DNA from: Psychrobacillus psychrodurans | Lineage (GTDB): Bacteria > Bacillota > Bacilli > Bacillales_A > Planococcaceae | NCBI RefSeq assembly: GCF_027563345.1 | Contig: NZ_JAMKBK010000003.1 | Strand: one strand, 5' to 3' | DNA length: 64,000 bases | Shown: positions 35,100-44,044 of the stretch, in pieces | Position numbering within the stretch: the first letter of the stretch is position 1 | How the letters are laid out: each line of letters opens with the position of its first letter | The notes under the pieces: generated by a model | Told to the model about the DNA's origin: nothing | The model's input: the letters and a program-made list of their open reading frames with translations, nothing else | Database searches by the model: none | Program-made: the position numbers and the translations under genes

Positions 35100-35522
35100 T
35101 TGAGGAAGATTATATTTCCATTATTTTATGTATGCGAATGGGTTCTATTTTTTTGTGTTCTTGTTTTTCTCTTTATATTCAATTTGACCAATATCTTTAA
35201 CTTAATCTATATAGATATGCCTTGGGAGGAGCAAATTTCTTTAACTTCATCTTTCAAGAAGCCATTGCTTTGGGTATTAGTTATGGGGTTGATTATTTAC
35301 TTTTATATTAGGTATTTAATTGGGAATAGAATCTATAAGATAATAAAGCTTGTTATTTGGACACTTCTATTCGGATTAAACTCATTTATTTGCATGCTTT
35401 GGTTGAGTGTTAATGATACTAATTTGTATAAGAATGATCGTATTTTACTTTTACTAATAATATTATTTAGCATCATATTAACAATCCAAACCATCTTAAA
35501 ATTCCGTAATGAAATAAGGTGA
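35100..35522 (+). CDS. Small membrane protein, unknown
   Basis: A 140-residue protein with four hydrophobic segments (FYVCEWVLFFCVLVFLFIF, PLLWVLVMGLIIYFY, VIWTLLFGLNSFICMLWL, LLLLIILFSIILTI). It starts at TTG 35100 with GGTAGG upstream. The family is not recognised. It lies between two other small membrane-protein genes on the same strand. Confidence 0.6.
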   Translation: MRKIIFPLFYVCEWVLFFCVLVFLFIFNLTNIFNLIYIDMPWEEQISLTSSFKKPLLWVLVMGLIIYFYIRYLIGNRIYKIIKLVIWTLLFGLNSFICMLWLSVNDTNLYKNDRILLLLIILFSIILTIQTILKFRNEIR

Positions 35523-35659
35523 AAAACGCTTTTTAATTCAACTAATAGTATGACAGTCCAAAAATCTGAAGTAGCTCTTTATATATAGTTTAAGAAGGAA
35601 TTCTGAAGACTATTGAAGAAATAACTAATCAGTATAATCTATTGTGTGGAGTGAGTAAT

Positions 35660-36076
35660 ATGATTATTAGAAAGCTAGTTACCACTGTAACCACTTGTGT
35701 ATTGGTTATGTTAATCTATTTCTTCGAAGGACAGACTGCTTTTGCAATCGTAGTGGTCCTATATTTATTTCCAATACTTTTGATTTATGAGTTCACAAAA
35801 AAACTTAGAGGACTATCTAGAAGAAGTTGTGCATTATTAATACACTTATTCCTAGGCGCTTTGTTTGTTGTGATTCCAATCTTGTTAACAGGATGGGAGA
35901 GGAAATTTCTACTTTCAGACATCAAGAGCTTATTTTCTAATTTTTATTTTATTACCTCTCTTCTATCTTCATGTCTGTTCTACTGTTTAGATGAGTTTCT
36001 TAGATCTAAATTAGCTAAATGTTTGTATAAAAGAGCTAAAGCTCTGTTTGAAAAGATTGGGGATATGAGAATTTAG
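35660..36076 (+). CDS. Small membrane protein, unknown
   Basis: A 138-residue protein with about four hydrophobic segments and a basic C-terminal helix (KLAKCLYKRAKALFEK). The start is ATG 35660, behind TGGAGTGAG; a longer frame from 35642 lacks a better site. It is similar in size and layout to the two preceding genes but shows no sequence likeness by eye. Function unknown. Confidence 0.6.
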   Translation: MIIRKLVTTVTTCVLVMLIYFFEGQTAFAIVVVLYLFPILLIYEFTKKLRGLSRRSCALLIHLFLGALFVVIPILLTGWERKFLLSDIKSLFSNFYFITSLLSSCLFYCLDEFLRSKLAKCLYKRAKALFEKIGDMRI

Positions 36077-36278
36077 AAAAGTGAAATTATCTTGTGTTCA
36101 GCTTCATTAATAGCAAATTATTTTGACCTAAATTGTTGGCAAATGATGGGCTTTAATGAAAGTTCATTGATTTATTATTTCAATACATTTTTCTTGTTCA
36201 ATTTTAGACGCAGCTATGTTGAACAAGTAGTAATTTATACAGAATTGTAACTATAACAACCGTGAAGGAGGTTCTTTA

Positions 36279-36713
36279 ATGGATAATCAATTTTCAAAAT
36301 TTTTAGATATATATTTAGATATTTGGAGAGAATCATCTTTAAAGGACTTGAAAAAATTAATATCACGTGATTATAAAGCAAGAGAAATAATAGGTGGAGA
36401 TATATTTGACTTTGGTTATGAAGAATCATTAAATGGATGGGAACAAGGTTTTAGCTTTGCTAAAGAAAATAATGCTCAATGGAATATAAATGTAATCTCA
36501 ATTCTACCTCTAAGAGAAAATGAAACTATGGCTATCTTATCAGCTACTTTGATTATACAAGGTAAGAGTATTGAAACAGCAAATTTGTTCTTTCAGACGT
36601 TTAAAAAAGATAGCATTACCGATTGGAAATTAGTTAGAAGTTATATAGAAGCTGGAATTCCTTTTATTAGTACAAATACAGTGTTATTCAACAAGGACAC
36701 AAAAGTGAAATAA
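36279..36713 (+). CDS. NTF2/SnoaL-like small protein
   Basis: A 144-residue soluble protein with an N-terminal helix bundle (FLDIYLDIWRESSLKDLKKLISRDYKARE) and then alternating strands (WNINVISILPLRENETMAILSATLIIQG, TDWKLVRSYIEAGIP). This fits the NTF2-like fold seen in SnoaL/DUF4440 proteins, but the match is by layout only. The ribosome site AAGGAGG is strong. Confidence 0.6.
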   Translation: MDNQFSKFLDIYLDIWRESSLKDLKKLISRDYKAREIIGGDIFDFGYEESLNGWEQGFSFAKENNAQWNINVISILPLRENETMAILSATLIIQGKSIETANLFFQTFKKDSITDWKLVRSYIEAGIPFISTNTVLFNKDTKVK

Positions 36714-36799
36714 GGGAGAATTGTTTCCAATATCCAATGGCAATTTAGTAGAGATGATTTTAAATTATAATACGAGGAAAGTGAAAAGGGGAGCTTCTA

Positions 36800-37780
36800 A
36801 TGACTTGTTCTATTGATAAGGATGTTAGGGACGATATTTTTGAAGCGATTACCAGTATATTTGGTTTTAATATTCTAGGTTTTTCTCAAATACAATTAGG
36901 TTATATGAATTTGAAATGGAAAGTCAAAACCGATATAGGCGATTTATTTGTTAAACAATACAATAAAACTCGCTATCCTAAACAATTGTTACAGGGATTA
37001 GAAACTTCACTAACTCTTCAAAATATGCTACATAGTAAAGGTGTTCCTTGCCCTAAACTTTACTTACATAAAGAAAAATATGTAATACAGTCTTCATATG
37101 GTGAGCGTTTTGTTCTGATGGAATTATGTGAAGGAAGAAATATTCAGGCAGGAATAGCAAGCGAAGAACAAATGTATAGTTTAGGTCAGAAAATTGGAGA
37201 AATGCATAAAATATTAAATTCCAATAATAAACTTCAGTTGCCATTACATTGGGATGTTCGGTCAAAGGAAAATATGCTGAAAAATTGGCATGAAAGATGG
37301 ACAGAAGCGACTAAATTTGAATGTATTAATACGCTTTCTAATTTAGAAATACAAAGGGAAATTTTAGAAAGTAACGACTCGAATATTTTTTCAGAATGCG
37401 AAAAGGGTTGGAGTCACTGGGACTTATTTATAGATAACATTTTATTTAAAGATAATAATGTCTCAGCACTTCTCGATTTTGATAGGATGAATTTTGTATA
37501 TCCTGAATTTGACATATCAAGATCTATTTTATCGTGCTGTGTTAACAATGGCCAAATACATTTAGAAGCAGTTTCAGCATTTGTTCAAGGTTATCGAGAA
37601 TTCCATACACTTACACATCAAAAATTAATACGCTCAATAAAATTAACTTGGTGGAAAGAGTCAGAGTGGGTTCGAGCCAAAATACGAAATTCTTCTCCAT
37701 TAAAAAGGTTTAATGAAGAAAATATATGGATTGGTTCGAATTGGGATGACTTGGAAAATATATTTTCTAATATTGGTTAA
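36800..37780 (+). CDS. Aminoglycoside-phosphotransferase-family kinase
   Basis: A 326-residue protein with the APH/choline-kinase/homoserine-kinase fold. The catalytic loop HWDLFIDNILF (H-x-D-x4-N) and metal-binding Asp in ALLDFDRMNFVYPEFDIS are intact. The N-lobe has GYMNLKWKVKTDIGDLFVKQYNKT. Members phosphorylate small molecules such as thiamine, homoserine, methylthioribose or antibiotics. Nothing here shows an antibiotic substrate, so no resistance claim is made. Confidence 0.83.
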   Translation: MTCSIDKDVRDDIFEAITSIFGFNILGFSQIQLGYMNLKWKVKTDIGDLFVKQYNKTRYPKQLLQGLETSLTLQNMLHSKGVPCPKLYLHKEKYVIQSSYGERFVLMELCEGRNIQAGIASEEQMYSLGQKIGEMHKILNSNNKLQLPLHWDVRSKENMLKNWHERWTEATKFECINTLSNLEIQREILESNDSNIFSECEKGWSHWDLFIDNILFKDNNVSALLDFDRMNFVYPEFDISRSILSCCVNNGQIHLEAVSAFVQGYREFHTLTHQKLIRSIKLTWWKESEWVRAKIRNSSPLKRFNEENIWIGSNWDDLENIFSNIG

Positions 37781-37917
37781 CATGAATTTGGTATATTCTA
37801 TCTAATATATTGACCTAACGCAGAAGTTTGCTTTAAATAACAGGTATTAATAATGGTAGATTGAATAAGTTAATTCAAATAAATGCTATATATTTTACAG
37901 AGAAAGAGGTGTTAGGA

Positions 37918-38484
37918 GTGAAAGAAGCAAAAGAAAAAAATGAATTATTGGAATGGGTAAAAGCAATAGGAATCGCAATTTTATTTGCATGTGGTATTCG
38001 ATATTTCCTGTTTACGCCTATTGTAGTAGACGGTGCTTCTATGATGCCAACATTTGAAAATGGTGATAGAGTAGTAGTGGATAAAATTGGACCAAAATTA
38101 GTAGAGTATGAAAGATTTGATGTGATCGTATTTGAAGCTAGAGAAGATATTAATTACATCAAACGCATTATTGGTGTTCCTGGTGACCACATCGTTTATG
38201 AGAACGATGAACTTTTTATTAATGGTGAGAGGTACGAAGAACCCTATTTAGAGGAATATAAGAAAGCTATGATGGGCAAGGGAACCCTTACTGGAGACTT
38301 TACATTAGATGAAAACTTAGGTGAATTAACTGTGCCAGATGGATACTTTTTTGTACTAGGTGATAATCGTCTTAATAGCACAGATAGCAGAGATCCTAGT
38401 GTTGGATTTGTTGCGAAGGATAAAATATTGGGTACTGCAAAAATTGTATTTTTACCTCTAGAAAATTTAAAGATTATAAAATGA
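37918..38484 (+). CDS. Type I signal peptidase
   Basis: Membrane-anchored serine protease that removes signal peptides on the outer side of the membrane. It has one N-terminal membrane segment (WVKAIGIAILFACGIRYFLF). The catalytic Ser41 lies in DGASMMPTF, the general base Lys82 in NYIKRIIGVPGD, and the closing boxes are VLGDNRLNSTDSRD and VGFVAKDKILG. At 188 residues it fits the SipS/SipT class. The start is GTG 37918 after AAAGAGGTG; an upstream in-frame start at 37861 is less likely. Confidence 0.92.
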   Translation: MKEAKEKNELLEWVKAIGIAILFACGIRYFLFTPIVVDGASMMPTFENGDRVVVDKIGPKLVEYERFDVIVFEAREDINYIKRIIGVPGDHIVYENDELFINGERYEEPYLEEYKKAMMGKGTLTGDFTLDENLGELTVPDGYFFVLGDNRLNSTDSRDPSVGFVAKDKILGTAKIVFLPLENLKIIK

Positions 38485-38635
38485 TAAAGTGAATAATAAT
38501 ATTTCGTACTAAAGCCTAAAAGAAATTTAAACCAATACCAATCCGTATGGAGGTGTTGGCGCAGGATTGTAAAAGTTGTATTTAGGAGTGATTTCTAGAA
38601 ACTGTGATTTATCATACTATAGAGGGGGAAATAAA

Positions 38636-39112
38636 GTGTCAGAAACAACAATGCAAAATAAGACTATTAAAGAGCTTGATGAATTAAGGTTAGTAGGTTT
38701 TCGAGTTTTATGTTCTAATGATCAATATTTAGTTGAAATACCCAAAGCGTCATTAAAGTTAAGTCACCGTTTAAGTGAAATTAAACAGGTTGTTAATTCA
38801 ACTGAACAATTTGGTGCATTTGTCGTGGAAAATGAAACTGTTGATGAAGATGGCTACTGGGTTTGTGTGGAAGTTAAAGAATACACAGATATTCCATCTG
38901 ATATAGTAACTCTTACGATACCAGCTCAAAAATATGCTGTTATGAGACATAAAGGTTCAAATTATAAAATAAAGGAAACATATAATGACTTACATAAGTG
39001 GATTGAAGACAATAATTATGTGAGACTAGCAAATAAATGGCATATTGAAAGGTATTATGATTGGAAAGATACCGAAAAAGTAGATGTTGAGCTGTTAGAC
39101 ACTATTGAATAA
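38636..39112 (+). CDS. GyrI-like small-molecule-binding protein
   Basis: A 158-residue stand-alone effector-binding domain of the GyrI/SOUL-type fold: an N-terminal strand (KELDELRLVGFRVLC), a central helix, then YWVCVEVKEYTDIPSDIVTLTIPAQKYAVMRHKG and KWHIERYYDWKDTEKVDVELLDTIE at the end. This is the GyrI-like domain also fused to AraC/MerR regulators, but no DNA-binding domain is present. The start is GTG 38636 after AGAGGGGG; the frame is open further upstream without a better site. Confidence 0.8.
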   Translation: MSETTMQNKTIKELDELRLVGFRVLCSNDQYLVEIPKASLKLSHRLSEIKQVVNSTEQFGAFVVENETVDEDGYWVCVEVKEYTDIPSDIVTLTIPAQKYAVMRHKGSNYKIKETYNDLHKWIEDNNYVRLANKWHIERYYDWKDTEKVDVELLDTIE

Positions 39113-39188
39113 AATCTTTTCAGTCTTAAGATAAGCAGCCTTAATTGTGAGACTGAATTACTGTATCGGGATTGCTATTTGTTAATAT

Positions 39189-39247
39189 AACACTATTATG
39201 TTGAAAACAGGTATAAAATACCTAGTAACAATATAATGGTGTTTTTT
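39189..39247 (+). terminator. Long imperfect hairpin with T tract
   Basis: AACACTATTATGTTG pairs with CAATATAATGGTGTT, with an inner AGGTAT/ATACCT hairpin and TTTTTT after it. Lies in the 413-base gap between the GyrI-like gene and the chemoreceptor; the rest of the gap holds the sigma-D-type promoter. Confidence 0.6.
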
Positions 39248-39428
39248 CGCGTTTTGACATGTATCTTTGAAGAAAAATGATGTGAAAATATTTTTATTAC
39301 TTAATGAATTGATGAAAAACGGAGTTAGATTATCTGTCAAAGGAAGTCTAAAGTAATTAAAGATATTCTCCTAGCTATTCAAATAATTGCTAACTAATTT
39401 ATTTCATGGGAATTGACTTTTGGCCTTG

Positions 39429-39455
39429 TAAAGTTATTTTAAAAGTTGTCGATAT
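39429..39455 (+). promoter_or_regulatory. Sigma-D (motility) type promoter of the chemoreceptor gene
   Basis: TAAA (39429-39432), a 15-base spacer and GTCGATAT (39448-39455) match the sigma-D consensus TAAA-N15-GCCGATAT at all but one position. It lies 72 bases before the start of a methyl-accepting chemotaxis gene, a typical member of that regulon. Confidence 0.8.
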
Positions 39456-39526
39456 AGTGAGTAGATATAAGGAAATAGTGCTTAGGTCATAGGACTTAAT
39501 TGTTCATAGAAATGGGAGGATAAAGA

Positions 39527-41278
39527 ATGAAACGAGAAAAAACATCTTTTTTAAAGACGAATAAAATATCTACTAAATTATTGTTTCTAATCAGTACTAT
39601 TATTTTATTGACAGCTATAATCGTGGGTGGAACTGGATATTTTTTAGCAAAGAATGAACTCATTTATAGCGGAAAGTTGGATTTAAGTCATATAGCAAAT
39701 AGTTCCTTGGCTACACTCACCACTTTAAACGAACAGGTTGAAAGTAATGAGTTAACGCTTTCCGAAGCACAGGAAAAAGCACGTGTACTCCTTAATGGCC
39801 CCAAACTTGCGGAAGAGGGTTATGATTTCACGAAGTCTAATTTTGTATATAAAGATAAAGGGTATTTAGTTGCTTATGGGTCAGATTACTCCACTAAACT
39901 ACATCCTAAAAATGTAATTGAATCCATTCCAGAAGATACCACTAATCGTGAAAAGATGGTGAAAGGCGCACATGAAACGACATATAATGAACAATTCGTA
40001 ACCTATCTCGATGAGGACGAAAATGGAGATATGAAAAATAAAATAGCGTATATGACCTACTATGAACCATGGGATTGGAATGTTGGAATAGCCGTTTATG
40101 AAGATGAATTCTATGCCCAATTAAATAAATTGAAATATATTCTAATTGCCATCACGATAACCATTACAATACTAAGTCTGTTGTCTTTTTATTTCCTAAC
40201 GAAAAAGAAAATTAAATTCTTAGTGGACATAAAATCTGCAGCATTAAATATTGCAAATGGTCAACTACAAAATAGTCAATTACATGAATCTAAGGATGAG
40301 ATTGGTCAATTAGGTTACGCGTTCAATCAAATGTCATCACAGCTAAGTCAACTCATAAGTGGTTTACAAAGTACTAGCGATAATTTATTGGAATCAGCTA
40401 CTGAGCTATCTGCTGTATCTGAAGAAACGTCTGCAAGTAGTGAAGAAGTTGGAAAAGCCATTTCTGAAATTTCAAATGGTACACTAACACAGTTTAATGA
40501 TTTAGAGAACACAAACCAACGGATAAATCATTTACAACAATCTATTAATACTATGAATGAACAGAGCCATGTAATAAAAGAGTTATCCATAAACTCTGAA
40601 AAAGCGACTCAGCAAGGTAGAGAGATTGTGCAACAACTTCAAAATTCTAATGAAGAATCTCTTAAAGCTTCTAGTCACATTAATACAGGAATAACAAGCC
40701 TTTCCTCTCGAGTGAAAGAGATTTCTCGTATCACTGAAACAATTGAAAGCATTGCAGCTGAAACAAATTTGTTAGCACTAAATGCTAGTATCGAAGCTGC
40801 CAGAGCAGGGGAACATGGAAAAGGGTTTGCTGTAGTGGCTAGCGAAGTACGAAAACTTGCCGAACAATCTAATAAGGCTACACACCAGATTCAAGAAATG
40901 ATCACTGGTATCGCAGAAGAAACACAAAAGACTGTGCATGCCATGTCACAAACTACCCTGCATTCAGAGCAATTGAATCAAGTTGTTAACAAAACCGAAA
41001 AAGAATTCAGTAATATCGCAGCTTCAATTTTCCAAACTATACAGGCGGTAGATACGTTAAATACCGAATTAGAACAAGTAACTGAAGAAAATAATAATAT
41101 TACAATTGCTATCCGAAATGCCACAAGCGTATCGCAACAAACTGCTGCGACTGTCGAAGAAATCCATGCGTCCGTAGATGAGCAAATAAATGCAATTGCT
41201 AATGTAGCTAATTCTGCCGAACATCTTACGCACCTCAATCACCAATTAAACAGTATGCTCAATAAGTATTCGAATTAA
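39527..41278 (+). CDS. Methyl-accepting chemotaxis protein with Cache sensor
   Basis: A 583-residue transmembrane chemoreceptor. It has membrane segments at about 17-40 and 203-224, with an extracellular sCache-like domain between them (VLLNGPKLAEEGYDFTKSNFVY, YMTYYEPWDWNVGIAVYEDEF). HAMP follows at about 225-280, then a long coiled coil. The signalling tip is at about 410-450 (ETNLLALNASIEAARAGE, GKGFAVVASEVRKLAEQS). It relays a ligand signal to CheA/CheW; the ligand is unknown. Expression is likely under sigma-D. Confidence 0.95.
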   Translation: MKREKTSFLKTNKISTKLLFLISTIILLTAIIVGGTGYFLAKNELIYSGKLDLSHIANSSLATLTTLNEQVESNELTLSEAQEKARVLLNGPKLAEEGYDFTKSNFVYKDKGYLVAYGSDYSTKLHPKNVIESIPEDTTNREKMVKGAHETTYNEQFVTYLDEDENGDMKNKIAYMTYYEPWDWNVGIAVYEDEFYAQLNKLKYILIAITITITILSLLSFYFLTKKKIKFLVDIKSAALNIANGQLQNSQLHESKDEIGQLGYAFNQMSSQLSQLISGLQSTSDNLLESATELSAVSEETSASSEEVGKAISEISNGTLTQFNDLENTNQRINHLQQSINTMNEQSHVIKELSINSEKATQQGREIVQQLQNSNEESLKASSHINTGITSLSSRVKEISRITETIESIAAETNLLALNASIEAARAGEHGKGFAVVASEVRKLAEQSNKATHQIQEMITGIAEETQKTVHAMSQTTLHSEQLNQVVNKTEKEFSNIAASIFQTIQAVDTLNTELEQVTEENNNITIAIRNATSVSQQTAATVEEIHASVDEQINAIANVANSAEHLTHLNHQLNSMLNKYSN

Positions 41279-41360
41279 AGAAGGGATGTTAAGAAGCTCT
41301 TTCCCCAAAAAAATATTGAACAAAATTGTTATTGAAGAAATCAATAGCAAGTCCAATTTT

Positions 41361-41395
41361 GCGACTTTCTCATAATGAGTTAGTCGCTTTTTTTT
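41361..41395 (+). terminator. Rho-independent terminator of the chemoreceptor gene
   Basis: GCGACT and AGTCGC enclose an inner CTCAT/ATGAG stem and run into nine T. Confidence 0.85.
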
Positions 41396-41649
41396 ATTGA
41401 AATTATTTAAGAAGTGTTCTATAGCAAGGAATCACCATTTAAAGACAGTTATTGTTTAAATAAAATCACAATTGAGCTGGTTAATTGAGGTCCAATACTT
41501 ATAGAACTTTACATTTTCATCTGATTGCACCAATGAAGATCAAAGAGTGTAGCCAAATCGATATATGAACCCGATGGAATCCTAAATTTTGTTAGATCAA
41601 AGTATTTTAAGTAAATATAAAGGTGTTGCGTTATTTTGTATAAGTTTAC

Positions 41650-41678
41650 TTTACTTTTATACAAACAAAGTTTATAAT
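41650..41678 (+). promoter_or_regulatory. Promoter of the Xre/membrane-protein pair
   Basis: TTTACT (41650-41655), 17 bases, TATAAT (41673-41678). The predicted transcript begins near 41685, only a few bases before AAGAGGTG and ATG 41700. This fixes the Xre start and excludes the longer frame from 41589. Confidence 0.65.
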
Positions 41679-41699
41679 TTGATTCAAGAGGTGATGGTC

Positions 41700-41939
41700 A
41701 TGAAGAAAGATTTTGGTGATTCAATAACAAATAAGGTTTATGAATATCGAGTACTTGCCAGAATGTCTCAGCAAGAATTAGCTGAGAAAGTTGGGGTTTC
41801 CAAACAAACCATCTTCGTAATGGAAAAAGGAAATTATATACCGACTATGCTGTTAGCCTTTCGAATTGCCCAATTTTTTAATGTGGATGTAAACGATATT
41901 TTTACTTACGTGAAAGGAAGTGATCAAAATGCAAATTAA
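41700..41939 (+). CDS. Xre-family transcriptional regulator
   Basis: A 79-residue single-domain helix-turn-helix protein: KVYEYRVLARMSQQELAEKVGVSKQTIFVMEKGNYIPTMLLAFRIAQFF, followed by a short VDVNDIFTY. This is the small YvaO/YgzD-like class that is nearly always paired with a membrane-protein gene. The start is ATG 41700 (AAGAGGTG seven bases before). Its end overlaps the start of the next gene by 11 bases, so the two are coupled. Confidence 0.9.
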   Translation: MKKDFGDSITNKVYEYRVLARMSQQELAEKVGVSKQTIFVMEKGNYIPTMLLAFRIAQFFNVDVNDIFTYVKGSDQNAN

Positions 41940-42273
41940 CTTCTCAGATATTTCTAACGCAGTTTTTTATCCTTTAAAGTCCTGGGCTGAACATTCTACG
42001 GGAAATTGGAATTTACTCATTGGATTTGGTTTTTTACTACTCATGAGTAGTGCGATTTTTGCTTATGTATTTTATAAGAAAATTGGGAAAGAAGACGAAC
42101 GGACGAATAGCATCTTTTTGAAAAGCAGTTACTGTATGCTGTGGGCAATTATTCTATGTGACCTGATTTTTCCTAAAGATTATATGTGGACCATTTTTTT
42201 CTTGTTCAAATATGCGCTTACATTTTTAGCTGGTGGAATTTACTTAGCAATACAATATAAAAAGGGTTTTTAG
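41929..42273 (+). CDS. Membrane protein partner of the Xre regulator, unknown
   Basis: A 114-residue protein with three hydrophobic segments (NLLIGFGFLLLMSSAIFAYVFY, CMLWAIILCDLIF, WTIFFLFKYALTFLAGGIYLAI). The cytoplasmic GKEDERTNSIFLKSS between the first two is the pattern of DUF2178-like partners of small Xre regulators. The start is ATG 41929, with AAAGGAAG upstream, overlapping the regulator gene. It may signal to the regulator, which is inference from such pairs. Confidence 0.7.
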   Translation: MQINFSDISNAVFYPLKSWAEHSTGNWNLLIGFGFLLLMSSAIFAYVFYKKIGKEDERTNSIFLKSSYCMLWAIILCDLIFPKDYMWTIFFLFKYALTFLAGGIYLAIQYKKGF

Positions 42274-42352
42274 AAGTGCTGATTACACGATTTTAACACT
42301 CAAATTGTTCTTTTTCCGAAACACTTATGAAGATTTATCATTTTAAAAAGGC

Positions 42353-42585
42353 TGGGACAGAACCTCAAAACAGCATTTTTCTCTGTGAGAAAAATGCTGT
42401 TTTTTGCTGTGCACAAAATTGATTTCCATTCCAGGGACGCTTTCCACGGGCGTGGCCTGAGCCTGTAGTCTCAGGTGTCACGCTATTACCGTAGGAGTCG
42501 CCCCTTCATTCCAATCAGTTTTATTAAAAATCCATTATTTAGTAAAGGTTTCTCCTTATCCAATAAAATTTCTGCTTCTGTCCCA
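42353..42585. repeat. Composite intergenic repeat bounded by TGGGACAGAA/TTCTGTCCCA
   Basis: TGGGACAGAA (42353-42362) and TTCTGTCCCA (42576-42585) form inverted ends 213 bases apart. Inside are a perfect 17-base hairpin (AAAACAGCATTTTTCTC at 42367 with its complement ending at 42403) that looks like a terminator for the upstream pair, and a GC-rich block (42425-42512). Read on the minus strand, that block starts GGGGCGACTCC and ends GTGGAAAGCGTCC, as in the repeat at 22755. There is no coding capacity. It may be a MITE-like or REP-like element. Confidence 0.55.
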
Positions 42586-42683
42586 ATCTCTTTGTATGCG
42601 TGGTGAAACTAAGATATTCAGTGATGCGATCAGATAATAGGTATTCAATATCCTTCAAAAAATCATCGTATGTTAATTTACGG

Positions 42684-43478
42684 TTAAAAAATAGGCTCTT
42701 TTTTATACCACTGATGATTTGGGAATATAACTGATAATACAGTTGCAGCGATTGCACTTGGAAGTAAAATAAAAGCAAAAAATTGAAGCATCATCATCCC
42801 ACTTACATCAAAGTGACTATGAATTGGTCCTAAAATTTGCATTGCTGTCATTATAGCAACGTGGAATCCTATGGAAGTCCATATGTTTCCTGAAACCGCC
42901 CTAAGATAACCCAGTATCAGAGCAAATCCGGGAATGAATTGAAGCTGCTCGAATGAATAAATCGCCCCTATAAAATAGGCGAAAAATGAAAAAAGTAATG
43001 TCTGAATAATAAGCGTTATCCAATGAGGAAAATCTACATTTAGATAGCGATAAATATATCCTCTAAAAATAAGTTCTTCAGGTAACGCTTCAATCAGGAA
43101 TACAGTAATGAATAAAATCAAGATACTAAACAATAAGTTTTCTAAACCAGAAAATAATGTTACTTCAACCCATCCTAGTGTTAAACAAATAATTAAACCA
43201 ATGGATGCAGGTACAACCCAAAGAAAAAATCCAAGTGAAAATAAAAAAATATTCGTTTTGAATGTTCCTTGTCCGATTGATTTCCAATGTACTTTATCAA
43301 CTTTAAGTGCTATTTGGATGAGGATAAAGGTTAATGCAGAAGTAATTACAGCAATAAAAAAATGATTTGTTCTACTATATCCTTCCCCTATAAACGTATC
43401 ACTAAGGTAGGTTATAAAATTCCAAATGGTGATGCCTATTATCACTACTACTAAAATTCTTATCCACACGTTTTTCAT
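42684..43478 (-). CDS. CPBP-family intramembrane metalloprotease
   Basis: A 264-residue polytopic membrane protein of the CAAX-protease/bacteriocin-processing group (ABI family). The first catalytic motif is EALPEELIFRGYIYRYL (EE-x3-R) and the later His is in GFHVAI. Members process prenylated proteins, bacteriocins or anti-sigma factors in the membrane; the substrate here is unknown. ATG 43478 is chosen for GGAG eight bases upstream. In-frame starts up to 43514 are possible. Confidence 0.87.
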   Translation of the reverse strand: MKNVWIRILVVVIIGITIWNFITYLSDTFIGEGYSRTNHFFIAVITSALTFILIQIALKVDKVHWKSIGQGTFKTNIFLFSLGFFLWVVPASIGLIICLTLGWVEVTLFSGLENLLFSILILFITVFLIEALPEELIFRGYIYRYLNVDFPHWITLIIQTLLFSFFAYFIGAIYSFEQLQFIPGFALILGYLRAVSGNIWTSIGFHVAIMTAMQILGPIHSHFDVSGMMMLQFFAFILLPSAIAATVLSVIFPNHQWYKKEPIF

Positions 43479-43514
43479 ATTAAATGTCTCCATTTCACCC
43501 ATATACTCACTCAC

Positions 43515-43782
43515 ATCTTTTTATATTTCAATTAAAAACACCGTTACTTTAAGTACTTTCTTCATTGCAATTTCTTTATTTTAGCATATTTAATACACTA
43601 AGTATTCACCATCTGGTCCGATAAACGAATAGCAAAACTTGCGTTTTCAAACAACATTATTGTTATTTATCAGTAATATTCACTTATGATTCTCTACACC
43701 ACTATTAAAATGTTGTTCTCTATGAAGAATGTCCTTTTGCGGCAGCAGAAACAAAAAATTGTATTTAGTGGAAATTTACGAA
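43515..43782. other. Intergenic region, no gene seen
   Basis: Spacer between the divergent CPBP gene and the metallophore operon. It is AT-rich with no coding frame; the promoter and operator of the operon follow at 43783. Confidence 0.5.
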
Positions 43783-43852
43783 TTGACTATATGGAATATA
43801 ATGCTATAATTCAATTGTAAATCGTAAATAGTAATCATTACTATTTACGATT
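43783..43852 (+). promoter_or_regulatory. Promoter and Zur-like palindromic operator of the cnt-type operon
   Basis: TTGACT (43783-43788), 16 bases, TATAAT (43805-43810) make a strong promoter. Ten bases on lies a perfect palindrome: AATCGTAAATAGTAAT (43820-43835), C, and its exact complement (43837-43852). The core AGTAAT-C-ATTACT with flanking AAAT/ATTT closely resembles the Zur box (AAATCGTAAT-N-ATTACGATTT), with one symmetrical change. Its position at the start of transcription fits repression, and zinc control is the expected regulation for such an operon. The regulator itself is inferred. Confidence 0.7.
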
Positions 43853-44044
43853 ATATTACTCTATAAGGAAGGATCATTGGAAATAGTATAGGAGCAAACG
43901 ATTGAAAATATGACTCGACTTAAAAAATAGGTTCATATACTGACAACCACTGGAATCCTCTAGAAGGTGGAAGTAATTTAAGTTAGATCATGTTAACTCA
44001 TTAAAACGCGTTAATTCAAATTAATAAGGCTGAAGGGGAGAAAT

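Noticed and set aside
36800..37780. Antibiotic resistance by aminoglycoside phosphotransferase
   Set aside because: Only the general APH fold is visible, and this fold is widespread among metabolic kinases.
42539..42778. 79-codon minus-strand frame across the end of the CPBP gene and the composite repeat
   Set aside because: Its first part is the CPBP gene read in a wrong frame and its last part is repeat sequence.
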